Positions 50,585 to 60,889 of a stretch of DNA of 64,000 bases are shown piece by piece. Position numbers and translations under genes: made by a program. The DNA lies in NCBI GenBank assembly GCA_951799445.1, contig OX637288.1:14200501-14264500 (forward strand), read 5' to 3'. The stretch is from Pseudisothecium myosuroides. Lineage: Eukaryota > Streptophyta > Bryopsida > Hypnales > Lembophyllaceae. The notes under the pieces are model-generated. The model ran no database searches, was not told the origin of the DNA, and worked only from the letters and a program-made list of their open reading frames with translations. Each line of letters begins with the position of its first letter. The stretch's first letter is position 1.

Positions 50585-51414
50585 CTAGGGAGCCATCGCA
50601 ATGAGCCTGCACCCCAAACAAACAAACAAGCAGAATCCAAGCACAACCGTGCAGCCCAAAAAAACTTACAATCGAGCAAAGTAAGCAAGTAAGCACTCAA
50701 GCTAGAAGAAAATGCTGAAACAAAAGTGTCGAAGGAAAGAACCGTGAGAGGCAGCAGGAGCGCGATGAAGCTGTGAGCACTGAGCAGTCTGAGACTCTGA
50801 GGAACAATCGGAGAGGTGCATTGAGAGCACAAGAGCAGCAGTTAAATCTCATATGAATCCCATCAACAATGGATTCAAAAAAATCAGCAAAACATGGATC
50901 GCCGATTCGCCGCCTGGCGCAGCCCGCCTCCAATTCCGACTTGCAGTGAATGCATGAGTTAGATCCTCATTTCATCAGGTGACTCTGATTCTCTGAAGAA
51001 TTGCACATTTGCACTTCTGCCACAACGAAGAATTGGCGCACTGGCGGCGAAAGTTCAAACAAGAATAATTGCAACAATATTCCTCAAAGCTCATCGGTTT
51101 TGGTATAGAAATCATGCGCAAGGATTGGCACCACGACGACAAATATTCAAATTACCGAGGTCTGTAAGCGCTGTAGACTTACAGAGATTAACTAAGCGCT
51201 AACCAAAAATTACACACAAGTAAACGGGAGTTAAGGGCTTAAGGCTAATGTGGCGCAGTAGAGGGAGAGTGGAAGAGAGAACAGCTAACTAAGGGAGATG
51301 AAGGAGGGGTCCTAAACCCTAGCCTGGGCTAATCCCCACCCTCCGATGCAGTCGCTAAGTGCAAAATCCCGACCCTCCAATGCAGCCATCCAGCTACCAC
51401 ATCAATGGTAGAGG
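50585..51414. other. 5' flank of the hAT pseudogene, no gene seen
   Basis: Moderately G+C-rich and without AT tracts, so possibly part of the original transposon, but I found no further exon, start codon or terminal repeat that would fix the outer end. Confidence 0.4.
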
Positions 51415-51791
51415 TGCATTAGAGAAAATCTGGGGCCTCTGAAGGGCTGCTCCACAACCCTCCGAGGTACCTTGAAATTTATTTATTTTTGGCAAAAAAA
51501 GTCGTTTTTCCCCTATTCCCGCGTAGCTGAAACTGCAGCAACAGTGGCGCAAGAACCGAAATTTACGAGTAAAAATAATTTTATTTTATTTTATTTTTTA
51601 TTTTTTTAATCTTAAAAAAATTATTTTAAAATTATTTTAAAAAAAAATCGCGATTTCTAACCGTTTCGGCGAGCAATCAGCCAAGCTGACTACTCATTGT
51701 GGGACAGTTCTGGAGTGACAAGCCAAGCATTTTAATAGCTTGGCTTGTCACTCCGAAGCAGCCCTCCGGAGGGCTGTTTTTTCTTCTAATG
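51415..51791. mobile_element. MITE with GCATTAGAGAAAATCTGG termini
   Basis: Left GCATTAGAGAAAATCTGGGG and right TTTTTTCTTCTAATGC are inverted. Inside both ends CTGAAGGGCTG faces CAGCCCTCCGGAGGGCTG, and the centre (about 51560-51655) is almost only A/T. Same family as 8501-8769. Contains a short inverted repeat of GTCACTCC/GGAGTGAC around 51713-51755. Confidence 0.65.
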
Positions 51792-52496
51792 CAACCAAGC
51801 GATTGGATGATTTCTGTATCGTAGTGCCAAGCTCCCATCCCCGTGGATGAACAGGGACTTGGGCGACCCTAAAACCGCCCAAGGACAAAATTTTGCTCAA
51901 ATTTTTTTTGGACCCTGCATTTCCACTATGGACAATTAGCACATACTTTTTTCAAGTAAAAATCAAGCGATTTTTAGCCTGTTTTGGGATCGCTAATGCC
52001 AACACATGCCTTCTACAATTTGGGTGGAGAGGTCGTTTTTATAATGAAGTCCATTATTTATACAAAATCCTCAAAGGATATGGGACAATTTGAACATGAG
52101 AGCTTGACCACTCATTGTCAAAATGCACAAATTGTGTTCAATGTAAAATTTCAGACCTCGTTTTGGCATAGTATAATAATTTTTTTCAAAAAACTTTGAA
52201 CTAAGAAAAGTTGAAAAATTAAGATAAACTTCATCTCCAAAAATCCTTTTGTGGACAAAATTCAGAGAGGATGTTTGAAAATGTCCAAAAAAATGTCCCT
52301 CCCAATCCCTCTCTAAATTTTATTCATAACTTTTTATTGGAGACTCTAAATCTCAAACGGATTTTTGGAGATGAAATTTAGACTAAATTCTCAACTTTTC
52401 TTAGTTCAAAACTTTTTGAAAAAAAATATTTTACTATGCCAAAATGAGGTTTGAAGTTCTACATTGAACACAATTTCTGCTTTTGACTTAACTTAG

Positions 52497-53426
52497 CCCC
52501 TAAAGGACCAAGGTGAATTTCCTATGAAAAAACACTCAAAACTGTCATTTCTATTGCAAAGAGAAAAAAACTTTAAAAATAGGTTTTTTTTTGCATATCC
52601 AACCATAAAATCTTATACTTGACTAGTATATGAATAAGTGGAAGAAATTTTAGAAACTTTGACCGTATAGATTGCAAGATATATGCATTTAAAGTGAAGA
52701 AAACAAGATTTTTTGCACCTTGCTGGACTAGATTTTTTGGCTTTGAATCTTTTTAACTCAAATTTTTTGCACTAATGATTTTGATTTTCTAATTATTTAT
52801 GTTAAGTAGTTGAGTTGAAAATCTACAAAAAAAATTTAGGAAAAAAAACACTTAATTTTCACTCATTAAAAAATTGTTAAGTAGAGGTGGGTTCAAGATT
52901 GAAGAAAAAACTAAATTGTTAATAGCTTTTAGATGGAATTGAATCACAATAATCCCAACAGTGAGATTGTTCTGGCAAGAAAATCTAACCCTGTCTAAAT
53001 TTTTTTTTGAAAAATTCTAAAAATTGCATTCAAAAATGAATTCTACAAGTTATTTTTTCAAGAAGATGCTTAGATTGCCCGAAAAACTAAGATTGTCCAT
53101 AACTTTCTCATTATTAGTCCAAATTGAATGAAACAAAGCTTCACAATTAGACAAAATATAATCTTTGAGAAAAAAAATTGAAAAGAAATTATTTTGATTT
53201 TCTGTGATTTTTTTTGTGTTGCCTGCGGACTGCCGAACTCCATTTTTGCTTATTGTGCCATAACTTTTTCTCCCGAGCATCAATTAAAATAAAAATTATA
53301 TATTCACAAGCTCTTGCAAAAACACACAACTTCAAAAAATCCCAAAAAATATCACTAAAAATTGAGACAGTAGGAACTTGCCCGGACCCAAATTGTCCCC
53401 CGATGGGACAAATGGTCCTTTAGGGG
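52497..53426. mobile_element. TTAG-flanked element, long subfamily (copy E)
   Basis: 930 bp with perfect 13-bp inverted ends CCCCTAAAGGACC and GGTCCTTTAGGGG, flanked by TTAG at 52493-52496 and 53427-53430. The interior matches 9038-10342 in reverse. It is the cleanest example of the family's long form. No transposase. Confidence 0.82.
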
Positions 53427-54107
53427 TTAGTGTGAGTGGTTGAGCTTCTACTAATCCTAATTTACATATCCCACATGGATTGTCTTACCTACTACTACCC
53501 CACTTGTATAAACAGATTTTTTGTAACTATCTATATGAGCACATTACAAGTGACTTCCACCTCTACGAGGTAGTTGTTGAATACTGAATCGGAGGTATGC
53601 AATTTCTGAATTTATTTGAAGGGTTGCCGAAAATTAAGAAAAAATATTCAATAATTGCCGAATAATTTAATAATTAAAAATGAACTGCCGAACCACCCAC
53701 TCTAGTTTTAATTAATTATTCGGCAAATTTGTGCCAAAGGTGACCTCCGGGTACAGTAATCAGTAATGAAGTTCGAGTCCTTGGTCATCCTGTATACGTC
53801 CAGTCTTCATATTTTGGCTAAATTTCACCAAATTTTGGCCTTTCTTTTGGTCTTGCTACGATTTGATAGGAAATTCACCGACAAAACTAGTTTTTAAAAG
53901 TTAAAATTCAATAATCTTTCAGCAAATAGACAATTTATAACTGCGTATGGTTTTCCGGATCATTTGTTAACTTGTTTCTAACAACAGTATTCTCAAGTTT
54001 TAATTCTGCATTAATAATGTTTTAAATTTTTTTTTCCATCTTTGAGTGGAGTGCAAATGTTCAAAGACAGAATTTGATACACCTTGCTATGCATGGCAGG
54101 ACATTAA

Positions 54108-55220
54108 CCCTAACCCCTAAAGGACCAGGGCATTTTCTGGCTCCGAAACCACTGAAAACTGCCATTTCTGCTGCGATCACTCCTTAAACCAAAAAAAACT
54201 TTTTATTTAGAATCTAACTGTAGGATCATGTACTTCACTTGTCTTAGATCATGTGGTAAAAATTTTATGAAGTTTGACTATACAAATTGGAAGATATTAG
54301 CATTCAATGTTGAAAAAAAAGTTTTTTTGAGTGCTGGTCTGCAATTTCAGATGACTTTGATCGCCATTTCTGAAAACTTTTTGCACTATATACCATAAAT
54401 TAAATTTTTTTTATACTGAACATTTGAGTTGAGAGTCGAGGAAAAAAATTTCAGAAAAAAAACACTTGATTTTCATTCATTAAAAAATTATGAAGTAGAA
54501 GTAGGTCCAAAATTGAAAGAAATACTAAATTGTTAATAACTCTAAGATGGAATTGAAAAACCATAATCGCAACGGTGAGATTGTTCTTTCCAACAAACTG
54601 AACCTTGTCCAAAAAAAGATTTTGAAAATTTTTGAAATTGCATTCAAAAATGAATTTTGTAAGGTTTTTTTTTTTGAAGATGCTTAGATTGCCTGAAAAA
54701 CAAGATTGTTCATAACTTTCTCATTATTAGTCCAAATAGAATGAATCAAAGCTTCAGATGTAGACAAAAACATAATTTTTCAGAAAAAAATAAAAAATAA
54801 AAAATAAAAATTTTTGTGGTTTTAGTTTTCTGCCTGGCGAACAACTTTTTTGACTTAGGGTGGCATAACTTTTGCTCCCAGGCACTGATTGGAAAAAAAT
54901 TATATTTTTAGAAAGCTAATGTGATTTCCTATCTTCAAAAAAAGTTTCAAAAAATCAGGTCAAAATTTGAGGTCATACAAGCCTGTCCAAAATCCCAAAA
55001 GTTCCTCGAGGGGACTTTGGTGTTAAGGGGTTAAACGTCAAAGTAGATGTTTTGTGGCCGATGAATGACAAGAGAATCTCCTATGTAGGACAAAAGTGCA
55101 ACTATTCATCTTCGGAATTTTGTGTGGAAAGGGAAGATCATGAATAGTAGTTTGACCTCTTGCAAGCACAATTGGTCATTTGAAGTCTATGTCCTCTATT
55201 TATCTTCTTCAAACCAAGGA
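54108..55220. mobile_element. Short-subfamily TTAA element split by copy F, right end lost
   Basis: The start TTAACCC (54104-54110) and the sequence resuming at 55035 (ACGTCAAAGTAGATG, then GCCGATGAATGACAAGAG) together match the intact 221-bp element at 55898. Copy F sits in its TTAA. Similarity to the intact copy fades after about 55160, so the right terminus is missing and the end is approximate. Confidence 0.6.
54114..55030. mobile_element. TTAA-flanked element, long subfamily (copy F), nested
   Basis: 917 bp beginning CCCCTAAAGGACCAGG and ending GACTTTGGTGTTAAGGGG. Right flank TTAA (55031-55034), left flank CTAA. Removing it restores TTAACCCTTAAACGTC, which matches the start of the 221-bp element at 55898. 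It therefore landed in the TTAA just inside another family member. Confidence 0.75.
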
Positions 55221-55463
55221 TAAATACAAAAGATTATTTCTATTTTGTAGTTGCTTAATGTCATCTGTTCTTCACCTCTTCAAACTAATTTGGAGCCTCT
55301 GATTCCAAATGTGAATTCCAAATTTCCAAATTTTATCATAGATGTCAAATAAATAATTCCAATGTTTTCCCAGGGGTAAAAACACAAACTTCAAATGACC
55401 ACTTTAACATCCTGTGCTATGAATGTGCAACTACTGATTCAATTCCCTTTTAGGAAAGTTAAG

Positions 55464-55745
55464 TTAACATGAGGAGAAGAAAAGGGCCTCCGGAAGACCT
55501 CCACTTTTCCGTCGGCAGTGAAAACAACTGTTGAATTAACCCAAAAAAATTATTTTTTTGCAAAAATTTAAAAAATTATTTTTTTATTGCCATCCAACAT
55601 GAATCCAACATGAATGACGGTCTGCCACGTCGGATTGCAATTTTAAAAATATTTTATAAAAATTTACAAAACTTTAAAAAATAAAATAATTTTTTAAAAT
55701 TCTATTCAGCACTATTCAAAGGGAAGAGGCATTCCGGAGGCCCCG
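55464..55745. mobile_element. Element with GGGCCTCCGGAA termini and AT-only core
   Basis: GGGCCTCCGGAAGACCTCC near the left faces GGCATTCCGGAGGCCCC at the right. The centre is A/T-rich with long AAAATT runs. Absent from the collinear copy near 28813, where the flanks are joined. Its build recalls the GCATTAGAG family. Exact ends are approximate. Confidence 0.5.
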
Positions 55746-55897
55746 CATGTGTGCCTTTGTCATTGAGCATTCTTCAATGGAATGGAATGGAATGATAAAA
55801 ATAAGGTACAACTCTCAAACTGATATTCTATTGGGACTGCCCCATTCAAGCAACTGAGATCATGTATACTGCAGCCTGACCTCTGAGACTAAGTTAA

Positions 55898-56118
55898 CCC
55901 TTGAACGACGCGGCGGACGTTTTGAGGCCGATGAATGACAAGAGAATCTCCTGTGTAGGACAGAAGTGCAACTATTCATCCTCCAAATTTTGTGGGGAAA
56001 GGGAATATAATTTACAGTAGCTTGACTTCCAATGAGTGCTTTTGCATTATTTTAATCCAAGAATCCACATGGTGACAAAACAGATGATTTTCACGGTTAT
56101 GAGCCCGTCGTTTAAGGG
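55898..56118. mobile_element. TTAA-flanked element, 221-bp short subfamily
   Basis: Begins CCCTTGAACGACG and ends CGTCGTTTAAGGG, with TTAA at 55894-55897 and 56119-56122. Its ends share only CCC...GGG and the TTAA target with the longer subfamilies. Absent from the collinear site near 28970. Confidence 0.78.
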
Positions 56119-56202
56119 TTAAGTTCAATAAAACCCATCTATTCTAGGATTTATTAGACCTCAAAATCAATTGGAAAAGGACAGCAATCACGGTATGCTT
56201 AG

Positions 56203-56848
56203 CCCCTAAATGCCCGAGGCACCAAATTTTGGTCTCAAAAAAACTTTGAAGTTAAATAAAACCTAACCAAGTCGCTATTTTTAGTAGTTTATATTTTTTT
56301 AAATTCTTCTTGAAGTCTAATTTTAGCGTCAAAAATCCAATTTTGAAAATGATTGATTATGATTTTTCTATCCAAGATTTTGTGCAAGGGTGTCCATTGC
56401 AATCTTGACATTTTGTAGTGTTGAGGGTTTTTGGAAATGAGCCTCAAATACACTAAATCTTGGAGGAAAAAACACATTAGAAATTCATTTAAAAAAATTG
56501 TAGAGTAGAATTTGAGAAGCCATAAATTGATTGGGATTATGCATGTTAGGTCCTTTAACCTCATATTTTTTTGTTAACCAACTTTTAGATTTGGCATGTG
56601 AAAAGAGGATTGAAAGACTTCAAGTCAGTTTTGCAGTTTTAACATCCTTGTTTTCAAATATTATAATCTTTCAATTCATAAGTGATATTGTTGTATTTTC
56701 TTTTCCTAAGTGACCTCTAACATGTCTAGTTTGAATTTGTACGGTTAAAATTCATAAAAAAATTGATAGAACTTATTAAAATGTTGGCCTTTTGTTCAAT
56801 TTAAAGCAAATTCCTAGAAGTTCAAAAAAGCCCTTGGGCATTTAGGGA
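56203..56848. mobile_element. TTAG-flanked element, 645-bp subfamily (copy B)
   Basis: 646 bp, CCCCTAAATGCCCGAGG to CTTGGGCATTTAGGGA, with TTAG at 56199-56202 and 56849-56852. The collinear copy has one TTGG at that point (ATGCTTGGAGGC at about 29045), so insertion with a 4-bp duplication is directly visible. Confidence 0.85.
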
Positions 56849-56932
56849 TTAGAAGCCTTGCCATCACAAATAAGCTTATAACTCAGCAGCACAGGTAAGG
56901 CAAATGGTTCAATAAAACCAACCGGGCTTTAA

Positions 56933-57574
56933 TTCCTAAATGCCCAAGGCACCCAATTTGGGTGTTGACAATACTTTGATGTTAACCTAACCAAGTTGCT
57001 ATGTTTAGTGTTTTATATTTTTGAAAAATCCTTTTTGAAGTCTAGTTTTAGCATCAAAAAACCAATTTTGAAAATGATTGATTATGATTTTTCTATTTAA
57101 GATTTTGTGCAAGGGTGTCCATTGCAGTCTTGACTTTCCACAGTGTTGAAGGCTCTTGAGAAATGAGCCTCAAATACACTAGATTTTGGAGAAAAAATCA
57201 CATTAGAAGTTCATTTAAAAAATCTATAAAGTAGATTTTGAGAAGCCATAAGTTGATTGGGGTTGTGTACATTAGACCCTTTAACTTCGTATTTTTTGGT
57301 GACCATTTTTTTAGATTTGACATGTAAAAAGAGGATTGGAAGACTTCAAATCACTTTTCGCAGCTTTAACTCCTTCATGATCAAACATTATAATCTTTCA
57401 ATTCATAAGCAATATTGTTGTGTTTTCTTTTCCTATATGATTTCTAACATTTCTACTTTAAATTTGTATGGTTACAATTTAAAAAAAATTGATACAACTT
57501 ATCAAAATGTTGGCTTTTTGTTCAATTTAGAACAAATTCTTAGAAGCTCAAAAAAGGCCTTGGGCATTTGGTGG
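56933..57574. mobile_element. TTAA-flanked element, 645-bp subfamily (copy C)
   Basis: 642 bp, TTCCTAAATGCCCAAGG to CTTGGGCATTTGGTGG, with TTAA at 56929-56932 and 57575-57578. The empty site GGCTTTAAAATGG is preserved at about 29111 with a single TTAA. Interior like copies A and B. Confidence 0.88.
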
Positions 57575-57602
57575 TTAAAATGGTTCACATGTGGCCATGG
57601 TG

Positions 57603-57850
57603 ATTTTTTTTGAAAGGAGGCGGTGCACATTAAAAGAAAAGGGGAAACAAAATCAGTCCAGCCTTCTGAACCGATTCAGCTGGGGGGTCGGGGGTAGGCT
57701 AAGAGACAAATACCACCTAGTGTGGAGGAAATTACTCGAGCAAAACACGTCGTTCTTGCACCAAGTGTCTAAGAACTCCTGACAAATAGAACTTTTGCCT
57801 ATCTTCGCTACAACGGAGACAAGGTGGTTCTTGCAGGCCATGCTCGCAAG
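57603..57850 (-). mobile_element. LINE-like 3' end
   Basis: On the minus strand a short frame (HLVSVVAKIGKSS, SNFLHTRWYLSLSLP) runs to its stop at about 57653, then a short 3' UTR and an A run at about 57613-57605. It occupies the joint between blocks 1 and 2 of the duplication in this copy. Confidence 0.42.
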
Positions 57851-58161
57851 GATGTAGCATCATCGATTAATTTTGCGTCACTTCGTGGTCTAATGAGCTC
57901 CAATAAACTGATCTGGCACTATTTACCTGCAGAAGATTCCGAAGGATGAGGGCAAGTTATCACCAAGGATCTGAAGGCCAAGGAAAAACACATCAAAGCA
58001 ACTGTTTCCTGGAATCGGATCAGAAACGCAAAGCCCTAGTTGGGTTGTCAAGCCTTGCAATGACTTTGGGGTTGGACATTCCTCAACAACACACACGAAA
58101 CATAAGACATGGTAGTCCCACACATTGGACTGATGAATCCCTTACGCTTGCCAATACTGTA

Positions 58162-58445
58162 TAGTAGAACCTGTCTTAGTGCATAGGGACTATGCACTAA
58201 GAGAGTTTTTATGCAGTTGTACAGTGGGGTACCAAAATGAATGTCGTCCCTTCAGTGGCAGTGAAGACTGAGTGGACGACAATCTTTTTGGGAGGTCACT
58301 GTACAGTTGTAGTAATGGCATTTGACTAACATGGCTTCTAACTACACTACTTTCCATATTAAATACTTGAAATTGGCCTCATCCACAAACCTCTCTTACT
58401 GCATATTATGCACTAAGAGAGCGTGCAGTAAGAGAGGTTCTACTG
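58162..58445. mobile_element. Emigrant/pogo-like MITE with a known empty site
   Basis: 284 bp from TAGTAGAACCTGTCTTAG to GTAAGAGAGGTTCTACTG, flanked by TA (58160-58161 and 58446-58447). CAGTAGAACCTCT-type ends with TA duplication mark plant pogo/Emigrant (Lemi1) elements. The paralogous block reads AATACAGTATTGC at about 33312 without the insertion. Subterminal ATGCACTAAGAGAG words repeat in both orientations. Confidence 0.8.
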
Positions 58446-59180
58446 TATTGCACATTCATCATAATCCCAATGGGCATTGCTCGCTAAGAGAATGACACAG
58501 TTTTGTTTGCTTATAGGCACGTTTGAGTAAGATAATGGATTCTGTGCATCACAACGACAAAATTATAATCAAATCAGGATGCAATAACTTAATGACCTGC
58601 TTACAAGACTTAGGTTCGGGAAAGCAGTGCCCAACTAATGCCAGCATAGGACAACTGGACGGGTCTGCCTCGGTGGGAAAAGGGGTGAGAAGAAGCGTAC
58701 ACCACTGGTTACAACCATTCCTCGGAAATTTGTCAGGTTAGAATCAGATTTCTCCAGAGCTAACAAAAATTGGTATTCCAAGAAACAGGAAGAAGTAAGC
58801 GACTAAACCAATTTGCGTGTTCTTGCATCGCAGTCAAATACCTGCAGTAAGGAAGAGGATTTTGAGTGGCACCTCCCCAAAACCTTGTCTGGTCGACAAC
58901 AATGATGAAGTGAAGTTGCTTCAGCCTTCCATGATACTTACTGCAGCGAAGCTGGTTGTCAAACAGCAAATGGAAAAGATTGAATGAGATCTCTTATGGA
59001 GATCAATCTGCACAAAAAAAGCACAGGAAACGACAAAATTCAAGAATATAGAAAAAGAGTTAATGATGAACGGTAAGCCAACACAGGTCAGAGGCTCAGA
59101 GCCTGTCAAACCAGGTTCTCACTCTGCAACTTGCCTTCACACAACAACTATACAGGATAGTAAACAGTAGTAAAAACTTC

Positions 59181-59239
59181 CCAGAAGTATTCTTCAAAAA
59201 CCTAGCTGCAATGCAGCTAGGTTTCTAGGATACTTCTGG
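59181..59239. other. 59-nt near-palindrome, second copy
   Basis: Identical to 34052-34110 and carried along with block 2. Confidence 0.7.
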
Positions 59240-60275
59240 TGGGGTGGGTTTTCTAATATTGTTGCTGAAAACATCGGTTTCAACACCAAAATATTCGAGA
59301 CACCTTCAAGCAAATAGGTGCAAAGGCAAGTGTTAGACCTAACTTGGCACGATACGTGATTACATCAATTCAGAGCGGTCACATGATCACTTTTGGTGAG
59401 ATACGTAAGGCTTTATCTGTCACTGCAATTCTATATTGAAAGACATGTGAGTACAAGCAGAAGTTTCTATTCCTTGTGCTGAACTATTTTAGGCAAAAGA
59501 TAATAGAAATGAACTCACCACATGATGATCTCACACCATATGCTGGGGAATGTCGATTGCACAGTTTCTAGCTTCTCTACTGAGTTGCGTTGAGCTCTCC
59601 AAAGGACAGCTTGGATGCAGCACTCCCCGTCCATAACTGCGTCTCCGGTTTGATACTCCACATGCTACTTTGAAAAGCCGCAGTAACCATTCATTCCGCC
59701 GCAGCTTGGCTTATTGCGCATCCTTATCCCATAGGCTTTTGGCCTAGCGAGGGCCGCCATTTGGATTACGACACAAAAAAAAAAAAATGTAGAAGAAAAG
59801 AAGCAGCAGAGAAACTGCTATATTGATTCCTCAAGAAATATCAGAGCTTGCCCCGTATTACAGATGATGATTCACAGCCTCTTGGTCTTCATCCTCGCCA
59901 TGAAGATGCTAGCGTTAAAAAAATCAGAAGTCTAAACCGAATATGCCTAAATGGATTCTATAATTACAGAAAGTGAGTTTGGTTAAAATTTTTAATCGGT
60001 TCGTAAGTCACAAGGCGCTTAGCCGAAGACGTGAACCCCTCGCTCACTTCATGTCTAATGTGCAGACGCCTGAGCTCTTACTCTGGGGCTTCCATTGCAG
60101 AGAGTAGGGATGATAAACACTACGGTCCTCTCCAATCCTTTGATGTCATCAGCATGATAAGCGTTTCGTAAGAGTGCTGATTTTCGACGATCTTGGCTGA
60201 CTTTTCTTACGGCGTGAGCGATGCCTTTGCACTTCTCATCTTACTTTGTGCTTATCTGGCAACGCAAAGTCGGAG

Positions 60276-60889
60276 ATATGAATATTGCGTACACCGGATC
60301 TGTAATCTAGAAAAGAAGAATACAATACCATTGGATGAGCACCTTACCTGGCAATAAAATCTTTCTCTCCATGTCAAAATTGATCTGAACCAAGTAGACC
60401 CAAATTCCCAGCAACAGCATCTGCTGGTGACCAGCAAAAGGGAATCATGCATGCCCTCGCATCTTACACGACAATGTCCGAAGCCCTTATGGAACAAGCC
60501 AAGTGCTCTCCAGCTAGTGCGTCGTCACTCTCGTTGAAGCTGCTCTTGAAGCAAACATCTACATCCTACAACCCCAAACTAGACTGCCTCCCTGAGGATA
60601 CTAGCCAATAAGTTATGCAGCGTAAAACAACCAAATAAGCAGTTGAGTTCCTATTAATAGATTGCCTTTGTTTCAGTTGAGTCTTCTTGGAAATTGGAAA
60701 ACAATTCTAGTGCATTTTCGCGTGGAATATTTTTAGACAATATATGAAAAGACTATGAATTTCTTATACACAATAAAGTGCTAATTGTAGCTGTACCTAA
60801 GTTCAACCCTGGTATGAACATTTTAGGCAAGTATCTAGGGGTCGCATTTGGTTAAGGGTCGCCAATAGGGGTAGTTACCTTAGTTCGGT
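60276..60889. other. 3' flank of RAD51C, no gene seen
   Basis: Holds the presumed RAD51C 3' UTR. At about 60450-60325 on the minus strand an open stretch with a GTAAGG donor can be read in more than one frame. I found no family match and no partner exon, so I do not call it. Confidence 0.4.

Larger units (their letters stand above)
55346..57605. repeat. Segmental duplication block 1, copy with insertions
   Basis: Collinear with 28690-29155, but expanded by the elements at about 55464-55745, 55898-56118, 56203-56848 and 56933-57574. Removing them restores the order and spacing of the shorter copy. It ends at CATGGTGAT, where a LINE-like piece starts. Confidence 0.8.
57852..60275. repeat. Segmental duplication block 2, copy 2
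   Basis: Direct copy of 33013-35149, lying 3' of RAD51C. Differences are point changes, small indels and the 284-bp insertion at 58162-58445. The weak coding-like stretches of copy 1 are partly broken here: the IQYLTD-like run becomes IHYLTQ followed by a stop, supporting decay rather than function. Confidence 0.85.

Noticed and set aside
53740..53800. GTTCGAGTCC resembling a tRNA B box
   Set aside because: No A box at the right distance and no acceptor stem or cloverleaf can be drawn.
60325..60450. Possible terminal exon downstream of RAD51C
   Set aside because: Three different frames look equally open, no family match appears, and RAD51C already has its proper stop at 60892-60890.
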